Below, piece by piece: positions 34,415-44,313 of a stretch of DNA of 64,000 bases. The notes beneath the pieces were generated by a model. The model had not been told where the DNA came from, did no database searches, and worked only from the letters and a program-made list of their open reading frames with translations. Position 1 is the first letter of the stretch, and the number at the start of each line of letters is the position of its first letter. A program made the position numbers and the translations under genes. Source of the DNA: Shimia sp039969785 (lineage in GTDB: Bacteria; Pseudomonadota; Alphaproteobacteria; Rhodobacterales; Rhodobacteraceae); assembly GCF_039969785.1 (NCBI RefSeq), contig NZ_JBDVNC010000037.1, forward strand, positions 209,532 to 273,531, read 5' to 3'.

Positions 34415-36424
34415 ATGGCACGACAATACAGAACCGATATTGACGGGCTTCGTGCCATCGCGATCCTTGGGGTGGTGCTGTACCATGCCGGGTTAAAAAT
34501 GATGTCCGGCGGGTATGCCGGTGTTGACGTGTTTTTTGTCATTTCCGGCTATCTGATCGGTGGCAATATTCTTGATGATCTTGAGGCGCATCGGTTCACC
34601 TTCCGTAACTTCTATACCCGTCGCGCGCGTCGTATTTTGCCGGCTTTGATTGTCATGGTGCTGGCCGTTATGTGTTTGGGCTGGTTTACCCTCATGCCCA
34701 ATCCGTATCGCTATATGGGTGGCGCTGCGATCACATCCCTGCTTTCGCTGTCCAATATCTGGTTTTTGAACCGGATCGACTATTTCAACCCCGACGCCAC
34801 GCAGGATCCCTTGATTCACACGTGGAGCCTTGGGGTCGAGGAACAGTTTTACCTGATAATCCCGCTGCTTCTACTGGTACTCTGGCGCTGGCGACCCGGC
34901 CTGATCGGACCCGCTCTGCTTGGCCTGATTATCGCCAGCCTCGCCATTACGCTGATCACCAGCGGCGAATACCGGATGCAGGCGTTTTATCTGTTGCACA
35001 CCCGGGCATGGGAATTGTTGGCGGGTGTGGGCGTGGCTTGGGTTGAACGCAACCGGCCAATGGCCCGGCAGTTTCACACGCCATTTTACAGTCTTGGGCT
35101 GGGGCTGGTCCTGATCGGGTTGTGGAGCGTACCGCCCGCCGCGCCGTGGCCGGGGGTGTGGACCCTTCCGGTCGTGCTGGGCACCTCCCTGATACTGATT
35201 GCACCGCAGGCCTCGACAGCCTTGCGCGCATTGCTCAGCAATCCACCAATGCGCTTTATTGGCCTGATATCCTATTCTTTATATCTGTGGCATCAGCCGG
35301 TAATCAGCCTGTCCAAAGCCACTGACATCTGGCCCGAAACATGGCCCGGCATCGTGCTGGCGCTCGCTCTGATGATCGCCATCGCCACGCTCAGCTGGCG
35401 TTTTGTGGAACGCCCGTTTCGTATCTCGGGGCCGCTGCCCCGTTTCCGACCGCGCGCCCTGATGCTGGCTGTGTTTGCAACATTGCTCATCGCCATCGGC
35501 GGCGGCGTGACCAAAGGCTACCCCAGCCGCATCCCGTCAGATGTTCTTGCAGTCCTCGACATGCGCAACTCCCACAGCGAAAGCTATCGCCGCTGTACGT
35601 ATTCACGCGCTCAGGTGCCGGACTTTGACCCTGACACGGCCTGCACATTTGGCGGTCCGGGCGTGCCGGATGTGCTGTTGTGGGGCGACAGCCATGGCGC
35701 ACGGCTCAGCGAGCCTCTGGGCACGGCACTGGCCAAACAAGGCCATATTCTGCGTCAACATACGCTGTCCAGCTGCCTGCCACTGTCCAACTTAATCATC
35801 CGTGGTCAAACCCGCGCACAGCAATGTCCAATATTTAACGCACAGGTCCGGCAATACCTGAGCGCGCATCCTGAAATCACCCAGGTTGTCCTGTTTGCAA
35901 CCTGGAAAAACTACATGTTCGACGTCACCGGCCCAAATATGAAAGGCTACTGGGGCGAAGATGGGTTTTACGCAGTACCTCTGAACCACACCGGCCCGAT
36001 TGACCGGCAGATGCGGGAACAAGGCTTTGTTGATGCGCTTGCTGATCAACTCGCGGCGATCGCTCCGGGGCGCCATGTCACTTTGGTGCTGCCCATCCCG
36101 CGCCCGGATGTTGATGTTCCGCTGCATTTTGCCACCCAGACATGGCGCGGCACGCCCTTGCCGTCCACGTCGGGATATCCGCGCGCCATCGAAGACACGC
36201 TGGGCACCCCAATGCGCGCATTATTCAAGGCCGCCATTGCCGCTGCTGATCTGACGCCTGATCGGCTTAGCGTGATTGATCCCATCGACATGTATTGCAA
36301 CAATTCGCAATGTGATCTGATCCGCGATGGACAGCTCTTGTTTAGCGATGGCAACCACCCCAGCCTTCCGGGTTTGGACCTGTTCATCCCGGCAATAATC
36401 GACGCAATTGTTACAAATCGCTGA
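34415..36424 (+). CDS. OafA-type membrane acyltransferase with SGNH domain
   Basis: 669-aa acyltransferase_3 family protein. The N-terminal half has about ten transmembrane helices and the catalytic RYRTDIDGLRAIAILGVVLYHAG region with His; PLIHTWSLGVEEQFYL and YSLYLWHQPV are typical. The C-terminal half is an SGNH hydrolase-like domain with the GDS block LLWGDSHGARLSEPL and a late DGNHPSLPG Asp/His pair. Such proteins O-acetylate cell-surface polysaccharides. The start at 34415 follows AAGAGGCAGAC; in-frame codons back to 34202 are not conserved. It stands alone between divergent proS and the perM-like gene. Confidence 0.93.
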   Translation: MARQYRTDIDGLRAIAILGVVLYHAGLKMMSGGYAGVDVFFVISGYLIGGNILDDLEAHRFTFRNFYTRRARRILPALIVMVLAVMCLGWFTLMPNPYRYMGGAAITSLLSLSNIWFLNRIDYFNPDATQDPLIHTWSLGVEEQFYLIIPLLLLVLWRWRPGLIGPALLGLIIASLAITLITSGEYRMQAFYLLHTRAWELLAGVGVAWVERNRPMARQFHTPFYSLGLGLVLIGLWSVPPAAPWPGVWTLPVVLGTSLILIAPQASTALRALLSNPPMRFIGLISYSLYLWHQPVISLSKATDIWPETWPGIVLALALMIAIATLSWRFVERPFRISGPLPRFRPRALMLAVFATLLIAIGGGVTKGYPSRIPSDVLAVLDMRNSHSESYRRCTYSRAQVPDFDPDTACTFGGPGVPDVLLWGDSHGARLSEPLGTALAKQGHILRQHTLSSCLPLSNLIIRGQTRAQQCPIFNAQVRQYLSAHPEITQVVLFATWKNYMFDVTGPNMKGYWGEDGFYAVPLNHTGPIDRQMREQGFVDALADQLAAIAPGRHVTLVLPIPRPDVDVPLHFATQTWRGTPLPSTSGYPRAIEDTLGTPMRALFKAAIAAADLTPDRLSVIDPIDMYCNNSQCDLIRDGQLLFSDGNHPSLPGLDLFIPAIIDAIVTNR

Positions 36425-36486
36425 GCTGGCCTTGAAACCTCGACGGGATTGGTCAATCTCATGGGGGAGCAAACAGGGAATCTGAC

Positions 36487-37560
36487 ATGGCATTGCCAGC
36501 GCGCGATCAGCTGAAATACTGGGGACTGGCCGCGGTCCTGTTTTTTGCCGCGCTCTGGTATCTCGGCGACGTCTTGTTGCCGTTCATTCTGGGCGGGGCC
36601 ATCGCCTATTTTCTGGATCCCGTTGCAGACCGCCTCGAAGAAGCGGGTCTCAGCCGCACCGCCGCCACGGGCGTCATCACATTGTGCGGTGTGCTGATTT
36701 TTATCATTGCAGCGCTGGCCGTGGTGCCCTTGCTGATCAGCCAGGCGGTCGCACTGATCGACACAGTGCCTCAGCTCATCGCGGACTTGCAAAATTTTGT
36801 GACAGTGAATTTCCCAAGCGTTTCGACCCCGGACTCTGTGGTACACAAATCGCTCGTAACGTTGGGCGAGGCTGTTCAGGAACGCGGCGGCGCGCTCTTT
36901 CAGGGTGTGCTCAATTCGGCCCTGTCTGTCATTAACATATTGATGTTGATTGTGATTGTGCCCGTGGTGGCGTTTTATCTGCTGCTTGACTGGGACCGCA
37001 TGGTGGCCGAGATCAATCGCCTTTTGCCGCTGGATCACGCGCCAACGATTCGTCTCTTGTCGACTCAGATTGACAGAACACTGGCATCGTTTGTGCGCGG
37101 TATGGGCACGGTTTGCCTTATCCTTGGCACCTATTACGCCGTCGCCCTGATGATCGTCGGCCTGCAATTTGGCCTTGTAGTCGGCTTTATCGCCGGGCTT
37201 GTGACCTTTATTCCATATCTGGGTGCCCTGATCGGGGGCGCGCTGGCCATCGGCCTGGCATTGTTTCAGTTCTGGGGGGACTGGTTGTCAATCGGACTGG
37301 TTGCCGGTGTCTTTGCCATCGGTCAGGTGATCGAAGGCAATTTTCTGACCCCCAAACTGGTGGGCAGTTCGGTAGGTCTGCACCCGGTCTGGCTTTTGGT
37401 GGCCCTGTCCGTCTTTGGCGCGCTGTTTGGGTTTGTCGGCATGCTAGTGGCCGTCCCGGTGGCTGCTTCTCTGGGTGTTTTGGCACGGTTCTTGGCCGGG
37501 CAATACATGACCTCGCGACTTTATCTCGGCCTCAGCGCCGACGCACAGGACAACGACTGA
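36487..37560 (+). CDS. AI-2E/PerM-family membrane protein
   Basis: 357-aa inner-membrane protein of the PerM/TqsA (AI-2 exporter-like) superfamily with about eight transmembrane helices. The signature VGFIAGLVTFIPYLGALIGGALA near residue 230 and PKLVGSSVGLHPVWLLVALSVFG are clear. The family exports varied small molecules or ions; the substrate here is unknown. It precedes hdaA by 4 bp, an arrangement frequent in alphaproteobacteria. Confidence 0.9.
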   Translation: MALPARDQLKYWGLAAVLFFAALWYLGDVLLPFILGGAIAYFLDPVADRLEEAGLSRTAATGVITLCGVLIFIIAALAVVPLLISQAVALIDTVPQLIADLQNFVTVNFPSVSTPDSVVHKSLVTLGEAVQERGGALFQGVLNSALSVINILMLIVIVPVVAFYLLLDWDRMVAEINRLLPLDHAPTIRLLSTQIDRTLASFVRGMGTVCLILGTYYAVALMIVGLQFGLVVGFIAGLVTFIPYLGALIGGALAIGLALFQFWGDWLSIGLVAGVFAIGQVIEGNFLTPKLVGSSVGLHPVWLLVALSVFGALFGFVGMLVAVPVAASLGVLARFLAGQYMTSRLYLGLSADAQDND

Positions 37561-37564
37561 TCTT

Positions 37565-38245
37565 ATGGCGGAACAACTGAATTTTGATCTGCCCGTTCGG
37601 GCGGCCCTGGGGCGTGACGACTTTTTTGTCAGCCCGGCCAACGCGTTGGCACTTGGGCTGGTCGAAAACTGGCCCAATTGGCCCGGGAACAAACTTATCC
37701 TGTCCGGCGCCACTGGCGCGGGGAAAACCCACCTTGTGCATGTATGGGCAACCCTGTCCGGCGCGCGTATTGTCGCCGCTTCAGACCTGACCACAGATGC
37801 CATCCCCGATCTGGCCCGCGGCCCGGTCGCAGTCGAAGACGTACCTGAAATTGCCAACAGCACCGACGCGCAAACCGCGCTGTTCCACCTGCACAACCTC
37901 ACCCTTGCCGAAGGTCACAGCCTGTTGCTCAGCGGCACAGGAGAGCCCGGGCACTGGGGCCTGACGCTGCCGGATCTGCTCAGCCGGATGCAGGGCACAA
38001 CCGTCGCAGCGCTGGATAAACCCGACGACATACTGCTGATGGCGGTGATGGCCAAACAATTCGCAGACCGTCAGCTTGTGCCCGGCCCTGAAACGCTTCC
38101 TTATCTGATCAAAAACATGGACAGATCGTTTGAAACCGCCACCCGACTTGTGACCGCAATAGATCAGCTGTCGCTCAGCGAAAAGCGCCCGATCACCCGC
38201 AATCTGGCCAAACGCGTTCTTGAAAGCGGTTCAGAACAGGCCTGA
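37565..38245 (+). CDS. hdaA: DnaA-related regulatory inactivator HdaA
   Basis: 226-aa DnaA-like AAA+ protein without the DNA-binding domain. HdaA promotes hydrolysis of DnaA-ATP with the sliding clamp, preventing re-initiation of replication. The N-terminal clamp-binding-like EQLNFDLP is present, Walker A is SGATGAGKTHLVH and the Walker-B/sensor region is VAVEDVPEIAN. The start at 37565 lies 4 bp after the perM-like stop. A 91-bp gap separates it from ppk. Confidence 0.9.
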   Translation: MAEQLNFDLPVRAALGRDDFFVSPANALALGLVENWPNWPGNKLILSGATGAGKTHLVHVWATLSGARIVAASDLTTDAIPDLARGPVAVEDVPEIANSTDAQTALFHLHNLTLAEGHSLLLSGTGEPGHWGLTLPDLLSRMQGTTVAALDKPDDILLMAVMAKQFADRQLVPGPETLPYLIKNMDRSFETATRLVTAIDQLSLSEKRPITRNLAKRVLESGSEQA

Positions 38246-38336
38246 CATTTTCCAGCAAAACCAAAGCGATCTGGACGTTCTTTCAATCAGGGTCTAGACT
38301 TAGGATTATTCCCCCAGCTCCAATTTTGCGTGTGTA

Positions 38337-40511
38337 ATGATCCAGTCTGACTTTCTGAAATCCAAATTCCCAAAACCTGTCGACCTGAACGATGTGGATA
38401 TTACAGGCCCGCAACGCTTTAATAACCGCGAAATGAGCTGGCTCAGCTTCAACTGGCGTGTTCTGGAAGAGGCGGGAAACCCGCGCGTCCCCCTGTTGGA
38501 ACGCCTGCGCTTTCTGTCGATCTCCGCCACCAATCTTGATGAATTTTATACGGTGCGGGTGGCTGGCCTGCGCGAACTTGTCCGTGAAGGCAACGCAAGC
38601 CCGGCTCAGGACGGGCTGACGCCCGCAGACCAGCTGGTCTTAATCAACGCAGACGCGCGTACCCTGTTGCACGAACAACAGCGCATGTTCATTTCATTGC
38701 GTGGTCAGATGGAAGCCGAGAATATTCTTATTCTCGACCACAAATCCCTGACCGACGAAGATAAATCCTTTCTGGCAGACGTGTTCCTGAACCGCGTGTT
38801 CCCGGTTCTGTCGCCGTTGGCGATTGACCCGGCCCACCCGTTCCCCTTTATCCCGAACACCGGTTATTCGCTGGCCCTGCAACTGGAACGCAACAGGGAC
38901 AAACGCGCGCTGCACGCGCTGTTGCCGATCCCTCACCAGATCGACCGCTTCATTTTTCTGCCCGCGACCGAAGGCAAAACACGGGTTCTGCCGCTCGAAG
39001 AATTGCTTCTGTTGCATCTCGACAGCCTGTTCCCCGGCTACAAAGCCAAAGGGCATTGTGCGTTTCGTGTCCTGCGCGACAGCGATCTGGAGGTCGAGGA
39101 CGAGGCCGAAGACCTCGTGCGTGAATTTGAGGTCGCGCTGAAACGCCGACGCCGTGGCGAAGTTGTGCGCATGAAAATCTCTGATGACGCGCCCAAAGCG
39201 TTGAAATCATTGATCATGCGCGAATTGCATGTGCGCGACGACGAAGTTGTCGACATCGACGGCATGATTGGTCTCGCGGATCTCAGCGAACTGGTGCTTG
39301 ACGAACGCCCCGATCTTTTGTGGCCCTCTTTCACGCCGCGCGTGCCCGAACGGGTTCAGGACCATGACGGCGATATGTTCGCCGCCATCCGCCAGAAAGA
39401 CATGCTACTGCACCACCCCTATGAAACTTTCGATATGGTGGTGCGTTTTCTGGCACAGGCCGCGCGCGATCCCAACGTTGTGGCCATCAAACAGACGCTC
39501 TATCGCACGTCCAAAAAATCCCCGATTGTCGAAGCCCTTTGCGAAGCTGCCGAAGACGGCAAATCTGTCACCGCTCTGGTCGAACTCAAAGCGCGCTTTG
39601 ACGAGGCCGCCAATATCCGCCAGTCGCGCCGGTTGGAACGCGCCGGTGCGCATGTGGTTTATGGTTTTCTCGACCTGAAAACCCACGCCAAGATTTCCAC
39701 CGTTGTGCGCCGCGAAGGCGACCAGCTTGTGACCTACACACACTATGGCACCGGCAACTATCACCCGATCACCGCCAAGATTTACACCGACCTCAGCTTT
39801 TTCACCTGTGACGTTAACCTCGGGCGCGACGCCACCAAGGTGTTCAACTACTTGTCTGGCTATGTTGAACCGGAAAAGCTCGACAATCTGGCAATTTCCC
39901 CGATCTCGCTCAAAGCCCGTCTGATCGAAATGATCGGAAAAGAAGCCGACCACGCCCGCGCGGGCAAACCAGCCGTGATCTGGGCCAAAATGAACTCGAT
40001 CATCGAACCCGAAGTGATCGACGCCCTTTATGCCGCCAGCCAGGCTGGCGTTCAGATCAGCCTTGTCGTGCGCGGCATCTGCGGATTACGTCCTGGCATC
40101 AAAGGGCTCAGCGAAAACATCCGCGTGAAATCCATTGTCGGGCGTTTTCTGGAGCATTCGCGTATTGTCTGTTTTGGCAATGGCGCCGGATTGCCATCGA
40201 AAAAGGCGCGGGTCTATATATCTTCGGCTGACTGGATGGGGCGCAATCTCAACCGCCGCGTTGAAACTCTGATCGAAATCCGTAACGCCACCGTCAAGGC
40301 TCAGATCGTCAGTCAGGTCATGGCCGCCAATCTGGCCGATGTCGCGCAAAGCTGGGTCATGCAGCCTGATGGTTCATTTGAACGCACCAAAGTGCCCGAA
40401 GGCGAGTTTGCGTTCAATTGCCACAGGTTCTTTATGGAGAACCCTTCTTTGTCAGGCCGTGGCTCTGCCGGCGCGTCGGACGTGCCCAAACTGACCCACA
40501 CCGAAGATTGA
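38337..40511 (+). CDS. ppk: Polyphosphate kinase 1
   Basis: 724-aa PPK1, which polymerises the gamma-phosphate of ATP into polyphosphate. The N-terminal domain starts RFNNREMSWLSFNWRVLEEA. The phosphorylated His lies in DLKTHAKISTVVRR, and the second catalytic region is GTGNYHPITAKIYTD. Length is normal for the family. It is followed 46 bp later by ppx, so synthesis and breakdown of polyphosphate are encoded together. The 38246-38336 gap may hold its promoter. Confidence 0.96.
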   Translation: MIQSDFLKSKFPKPVDLNDVDITGPQRFNNREMSWLSFNWRVLEEAGNPRVPLLERLRFLSISATNLDEFYTVRVAGLRELVREGNASPAQDGLTPADQLVLINADARTLLHEQQRMFISLRGQMEAENILILDHKSLTDEDKSFLADVFLNRVFPVLSPLAIDPAHPFPFIPNTGYSLALQLERNRDKRALHALLPIPHQIDRFIFLPATEGKTRVLPLEELLLLHLDSLFPGYKAKGHCAFRVLRDSDLEVEDEAEDLVREFEVALKRRRRGEVVRMKISDDAPKALKSLIMRELHVRDDEVVDIDGMIGLADLSELVLDERPDLLWPSFTPRVPERVQDHDGDMFAAIRQKDMLLHHPYETFDMVVRFLAQAARDPNVVAIKQTLYRTSKKSPIVEALCEAAEDGKSVTALVELKARFDEAANIRQSRRLERAGAHVVYGFLDLKTHAKISTVVRREGDQLVTYTHYGTGNYHPITAKIYTDLSFFTCDVNLGRDATKVFNYLSGYVEPEKLDNLAISPISLKARLIEMIGKEADHARAGKPAVIWAKMNSIIEPEVIDALYAASQAGVQISLVVRGICGLRPGIKGLSENIRVKSIVGRFLEHSRIVCFGNGAGLPSKKARVYISSADWMGRNLNRRVETLIEIRNATVKAQIVSQVMAANLADVAQSWVMQPDGSFERTKVPEGEFAFNCHRFFMENPSLSGRGSAGASDVPKLTHTED

Positions 40512-40557
40512 CCCGGACGTCACGCTGGCGCACATTGGAAACCTGACGAGCTCGGGA

Positions 40558-42111
40558 ATGATTATGGACGGTAATAGCGACCCCGCAAAAGACTGGGGCC
40601 CTTTTGGGCGCCCCCTGTTTAATGACCCCGAAGCCCGCGCATTGGCGCGTGTCGGCGTAGTGGATGTCGGATCCAACTCGGTTCGGCTTGTGGTGTTTGA
40701 TGGCGCCGCGCGCAGCCCCGCCTATTTCTACAACGAAAAAATCATGTGCGCGCTTGGCGCAGGTCTGTCCGAAACCGGACGCCTGAACCCGCATGGCCGA
40801 CGTCGCGCCTTGTCAGCCATCCACCGTTTTCAACGACTCGCCGAAGGCATGGGGCTGGATCAGCTCACCGCCGTGGCCACCGCCGCCGTGCGCGAAGCCG
40901 ACGACGGCCCGGATTTCTGCGATGACGTATTGCGCGAAACCGGTGTCACCATCCACGTCATCGATGGCACAGAAGAAGCCCGTCTTTCTGCCCAGGGCGT
41001 GCTGCTTGGCTGGCCCGGCGCCTACGGCCTTGTCTGCGATATTGGCGGCTCCTCGATGGAGCTGGCCGAGATTAACAATGGCGAAGTCGGCCGCCGCGTG
41101 ACCTCTCAGCTCGGGCCGCTCAAACTGCGCGATATCAAGGGCGGTAAAAAAGGCCGCAAAGCCTTTATTGATAACACACTGGACAAGCTTCAGGCGGAAA
41201 TGGGCACGCAAAAAAATCGCCTATTCCTTGTGGGTGGCTCATGGCGCGCCATTGCCCGGATCGACATGGAACGGCGCGGCTATCCGTTGCATGTGCTGCA
41301 TGAATACCGGATGACCGGCAAAGCCGTCCGCGCAACTGCCAAGTTTATTGCAGAGAATGACCTTGAAGACCTGCGACAGCGTTGTGGTATTTCCTCCAGC
41401 CGAATGGAGCTGGTGCCCATTGCTATCGAAGTGCTCAAAGGAGTCGTGCGCCGATTTAAGCCCCACGATATCGCCGTCAGCAGCTATGGCATCCGTGAAG
41501 GCATGCTCTACGAGCAAATGCCAGATCGGTTGCGCAATCGCGACCCATTGATCGAAGCCTGCCTTTTTGCCGAAGCCAAAGACGCGCGCATGCCCGGTTT
41601 TGGTAAGGCGCTGTATAATTTCATCATGCCGCTGTTCAAATCGGCGCATCCCGAACGGCAACGGCTCGTCAAAGCCGCCTGCCTGTTGCACGACGTCAGC
41701 TGGCGCGCACATCCTGATTACCGGGCTCAAACCTGTTTTGACAACGCCACCCGTGCCAACCTCGGCGGTCTCAGACATTCCGAACGGGTTTTTCTCGGCC
41801 TCGCCCTGCTGCACCGCTATCGCAACAAACGCGAAGGCACCGGGTTCGAAGATCTCTATGACCTGATTAACGAAACCGACCAGACACAGGCGGAAATTCT
41901 GGGCAAGGCCATGCGCTTTGGCGCCATGTTGTGGATGCACAGTTCCGCTGATCTTGGCACGCTCAAATGGCGCCCCAAGAAACGCGAATTGCATCTCAGC
42001 CTGCCTGCCTCTGCCGAACCGCTGTATGGCGAGGTCGCCGCAGCGCGCTTTCAGTCACTGACAAATACGCTCAAGGCCACATCCCACGTAAAGATCGGTC
42101 GCGCGAGCTGA
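40558..42111 (+). CDS. ppx: Exopolyphosphatase (Ppx/GppA family)
   Basis: 517-aa enzyme of the ASKHA fold that removes terminal phosphate from polyphosphate or hydrolyses pppGpp. Phosphate-binding motifs are VVDVGSNSVRLVVFD (near residue 35) and LVCDIGGSSMELAEI. The C-terminal HD-like domain contains ACLLHDVSWRAHPDYR. The start is either 40558 or the second ATG at 40564, two codons later. It is the partner gene of ppk. Confidence 0.93.
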   Translation: MIMDGNSDPAKDWGPFGRPLFNDPEARALARVGVVDVGSNSVRLVVFDGAARSPAYFYNEKIMCALGAGLSETGRLNPHGRRRALSAIHRFQRLAEGMGLDQLTAVATAAVREADDGPDFCDDVLRETGVTIHVIDGTEEARLSAQGVLLGWPGAYGLVCDIGGSSMELAEINNGEVGRRVTSQLGPLKLRDIKGGKKGRKAFIDNTLDKLQAEMGTQKNRLFLVGGSWRAIARIDMERRGYPLHVLHEYRMTGKAVRATAKFIAENDLEDLRQRCGISSSRMELVPIAIEVLKGVVRRFKPHDIAVSSYGIREGMLYEQMPDRLRNRDPLIEACLFAEAKDARMPGFGKALYNFIMPLFKSAHPERQRLVKAACLLHDVSWRAHPDYRAQTCFDNATRANLGGLRHSERVFLGLALLHRYRNKREGTGFEDLYDLINETDQTQAEILGKAMRFGAMLWMHSSADLGTLKWRPKKRELHLSLPASAEPLYGEVAAARFQSLTNTLKATSHVKIGRAS

Positions 42112-42180
42112 TCATAACCGGAACTTCTCCCGAAATCTCCCGGAGCACTCACCAAATCACAGCGCGGATTTTGCCGACCC

Positions 42181-42537
42181 TCAAAGGTCGGTTTCACCGC
42201 TCTCTGGCACAGTTGCCTCTTCGTCCGGCGTTTTGCGACGCAGGATAATATCCCCATTGGGCAGCGTTTCCGGCGGGTGATATGCGCTCCAGTCTTCCAC
42301 TTCGGACATCAGGTCACGAAATGCCGGCCCCATTTCCAGAAAGAACGACTGCATCTCCGGGCCAATCTCCTGTGCAAACCCCTGCAGCTCTTCAATGGCT
42401 GGTTCCATTTGCAATTGCAGCCCCTCAAGGAAAAGCCGCGCGCCCTCTTCCATCAGGTTATAGCCTTCATCCTCTTCGGCCTGAACACCCATCGGCGCCG
42501 TCAGCGCGATACACAAAGCAGTCATTATTGGTTTCAT
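42181..42537 (-). CDS. Small exported acidic protein of unknown function
   Basis: 118-aa protein with a signal peptide (residues 1-20, V-Q-A-E) and an acidic, helical mature part. EGARLFLEGLQLQMEPAIEELQ is followed by YHPPETLPNGDIILRRK, a block I recall from Rhodobacteraceae proteins that are sometimes mislabelled AAA+ ATPase; no nucleotide-binding motif exists. It converges with ppx across a 69-bp gap with no clear terminator. Probably periplasmic. Function unknown. Confidence 0.75.
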   Translation of the reverse strand: MKPIMTALCIALTAPMGVQAEEDEGYNLMEEGARLFLEGLQLQMEPAIEELQGFAQEIGPEMQSFFLEMGPAFRDLMSEVEDWSAYHPPETLPNGDIILRRKTPDEEATVPESGETDL

Positions 42538-42568
42538 GGCTTGGATATGGGCCTCCCGCCCTGACGTT

Positions 42569-43594
42569 TCAAATGTCGATGTCCAACACCACCGGAAAGT
42601 GGTCAGATGCCGTCAACAGCGCCGAACGCAACTCGGGCACCTGCCAGCAATCGTGATCGTCAAACGGGTGCCAGATACGCCAGCGCGGATTTCTCTCGCG
42701 CAGATCCTGTGAAATCATCACATAATCCAGCAGCGCCTGCAAATACCGCCCCTGTTTTTTCAGGAAGAACCTTGCCGATGTCGGTACCGGCCCCAACCGC
42801 CGCCGCAGCGCCTCTTGGGCATGGGGATCAAACAGACAAGGCCCGTCCTCCTGCCCCAGAACGATCTCTATCGAACTGCGCCCAAACAGATGCTCATATT
42901 CATCCAGACCCGGACCATCGTTCAGATCACCCAACAGGACCAGCGCCTCGCCCTGTTGCAAATGCGCTGTAATGCGTCCGCGCAACCAGATTGCCTGCGC
43001 CAGTTGTTTGCGCCGGTTGGCAATGCTGATCTGCATCACCTGATCCCGATTGCGCGCACCGTGCGGCGCCTTGGACTTCAAATGCGCGCCGATCAAGCGC
43101 AGACGCGTTCCGGCCTTTGTTTCAATCGACAATTCCAACGGCGGTTTTGAGAAACGCACCAGATCTTCGGTCGCATCAATATCCAGATCAATCCGAAACA
43201 CCCCGTCAAAGCGCGGCATATCTGGCGCGCCCTTCTTGCCGGTCTCGGCCCCAATCGGATCATGGCGCGCACTCAGCTTGTCAGGATCATAAAGCAACGC
43301 GATTTCCTGCTGGGTATCGTTTTTGAACCCCATCACCGCCTTGTGCGCGCGCAAATCAAAAGCACGCGCAAAATTCTCCAGCGCCGTCACCGTGTCGCGA
43401 TGCCCGTTCTTGTCCGGCGCTTCGATCACCATCACTGCATCCGCGTCCAGTGCCGTGAACACAATACCCAACGCTTCGACCTGCTGCGCCCGCGTCACGT
43501 CCCAACGCCCGGACCAGCCGTCATCGGCAATCAAGGCGTCCTGATCATCAAACAAAGAGTTAAACCATTCCACGTTATACGTGGCAATCCGCAT
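42569..43594 (-). CDS. Endonuclease/exonuclease/phosphatase-fold protein
   Basis: 341-aa cytoplasmic protein of the EEP superfamily (exonuclease III/DNase I/phosphatase fold). Metal and catalytic motifs are visible: RIATYNVEWF at the N-terminus, VMVIEAPD, LIGAHLKSKAPH, VLLGDLNDGPG and the C-terminal ASDHFPVVLDI. There is no signal peptide. The start at 43594 overlaps the stop of the upstream DnaJ-type gene by one base (TGATG); an in-frame extension to 43621 lies inside that gene. Substrate unknown (nucleic acid or phosphoester). Confidence 0.88.
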   Translation of the reverse strand: MRIATYNVEWFNSLFDDQDALIADDGWSGRWDVTRAQQVEALGIVFTALDADAVMVIEAPDKNGHRDTVTALENFARAFDLRAHKAVMGFKNDTQQEIALLYDPDKLSARHDPIGAETGKKGAPDMPRFDGVFRIDLDIDATEDLVRFSKPPLELSIETKAGTRLRLIGAHLKSKAPHGARNRDQVMQISIANRRKQLAQAIWLRGRITAHLQQGEALVLLGDLNDGPGLDEYEHLFGRSSIEIVLGQEDGPCLFDPHAQEALRRRLGPVPTSARFFLKKQGRYLQALLDYVMISQDLRERNPRWRIWHPFDDHDCWQVPELRSALLTASDHFPVVLDIDI

Positions 43595-44271
43595 CACGCC
43601 GCCTCGTTGATCTGGTCCCACGCGTGATTGATGTCGATCATGCGCTTTTCGGCCAGCTTGATCGCTTCTATGGGCACGCCCCGTGCAATCATGCTGTCCG
43701 GATGGGTTTCGCGCACCAAACGGCGCCAGACTTTGCGGATGTCGGCCAATGGCGTACCGGGTTCAACACCCAAAACGCTATAGGGATCGGGTTCCGCATC
43801 CGGCACATAGCGCGCGCGCATGGCCTGAAACTCAAGGTCCGGCATATCGAGAATTTCCGCCACCCGCGCCAAAAAGGCGTCTTCGTTCGGATGGTACGTC
43901 CCATCCGCCACCGCGATGTGGAACAACCCTTCCATCAAGTCGCAAAACCCATGGTTGCTGGGGCCAAACAACCCTCTGATTCGATAGGCATATTCTTCGA
44001 AACCGGCGACATCCTGACGGGCAAGGTTGAACACCCGCGCCGCCTGCGCTTCGTCTTCTTGCGCAATCTGGAACACTTCGCGAAAGGCCGTGACCTCGTC
44101 GCGCGTGACCAGCCCGTCAGCCTTGGCCATCTTTGCGCCCAGCGCGATTACGGCAATGGTAAACGCAATCGACCGTTCCGGCGGCGTGCTCAGACGTTCA
44201 AAAACGGTGGACAGGCTTTCGCCCTTGGCCAGCGCTGACAGCGCTTCGGATATGCGGGTCCAGATCGACAT
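43594..44271 (-). CDS. TerB/DnaJ-domain protein (DjlA-like)
   Basis: 225-aa cytoplasmic co-chaperone-like protein. Residues about 30-140 form a TerB-type helical domain (FTIAVIALGAKMAKADGLVTRDEVTAFREVF is typical). Residues about 160-225 form a J-domain with the HPD motif in VRETHPDSMIARG, needed to stimulate DnaK. Unlike E. coli DjlA it has no N-terminal membrane helix. Its stop overlaps the EEP gene start. Confidence 0.9.
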   Translation of the reverse strand: MSIWTRISEALSALAKGESLSTVFERLSTPPERSIAFTIAVIALGAKMAKADGLVTRDEVTAFREVFQIAQEDEAQAARVFNLARQDVAGFEEYAYRIRGLFGPSNHGFCDLMEGLFHIAVADGTYHPNEDAFLARVAEILDMPDLEFQAMRARYVPDAEPDPYSVLGVEPGTPLADIRKVWRRLVRETHPDSMIARGVPIEAIKLAEKRMIDINHAWDQINEAA

Positions 44272-44313
44272 GCTCAGACTGTATCCTTTGCAGATGCAGA
44301 AGTCATCGCCGCA

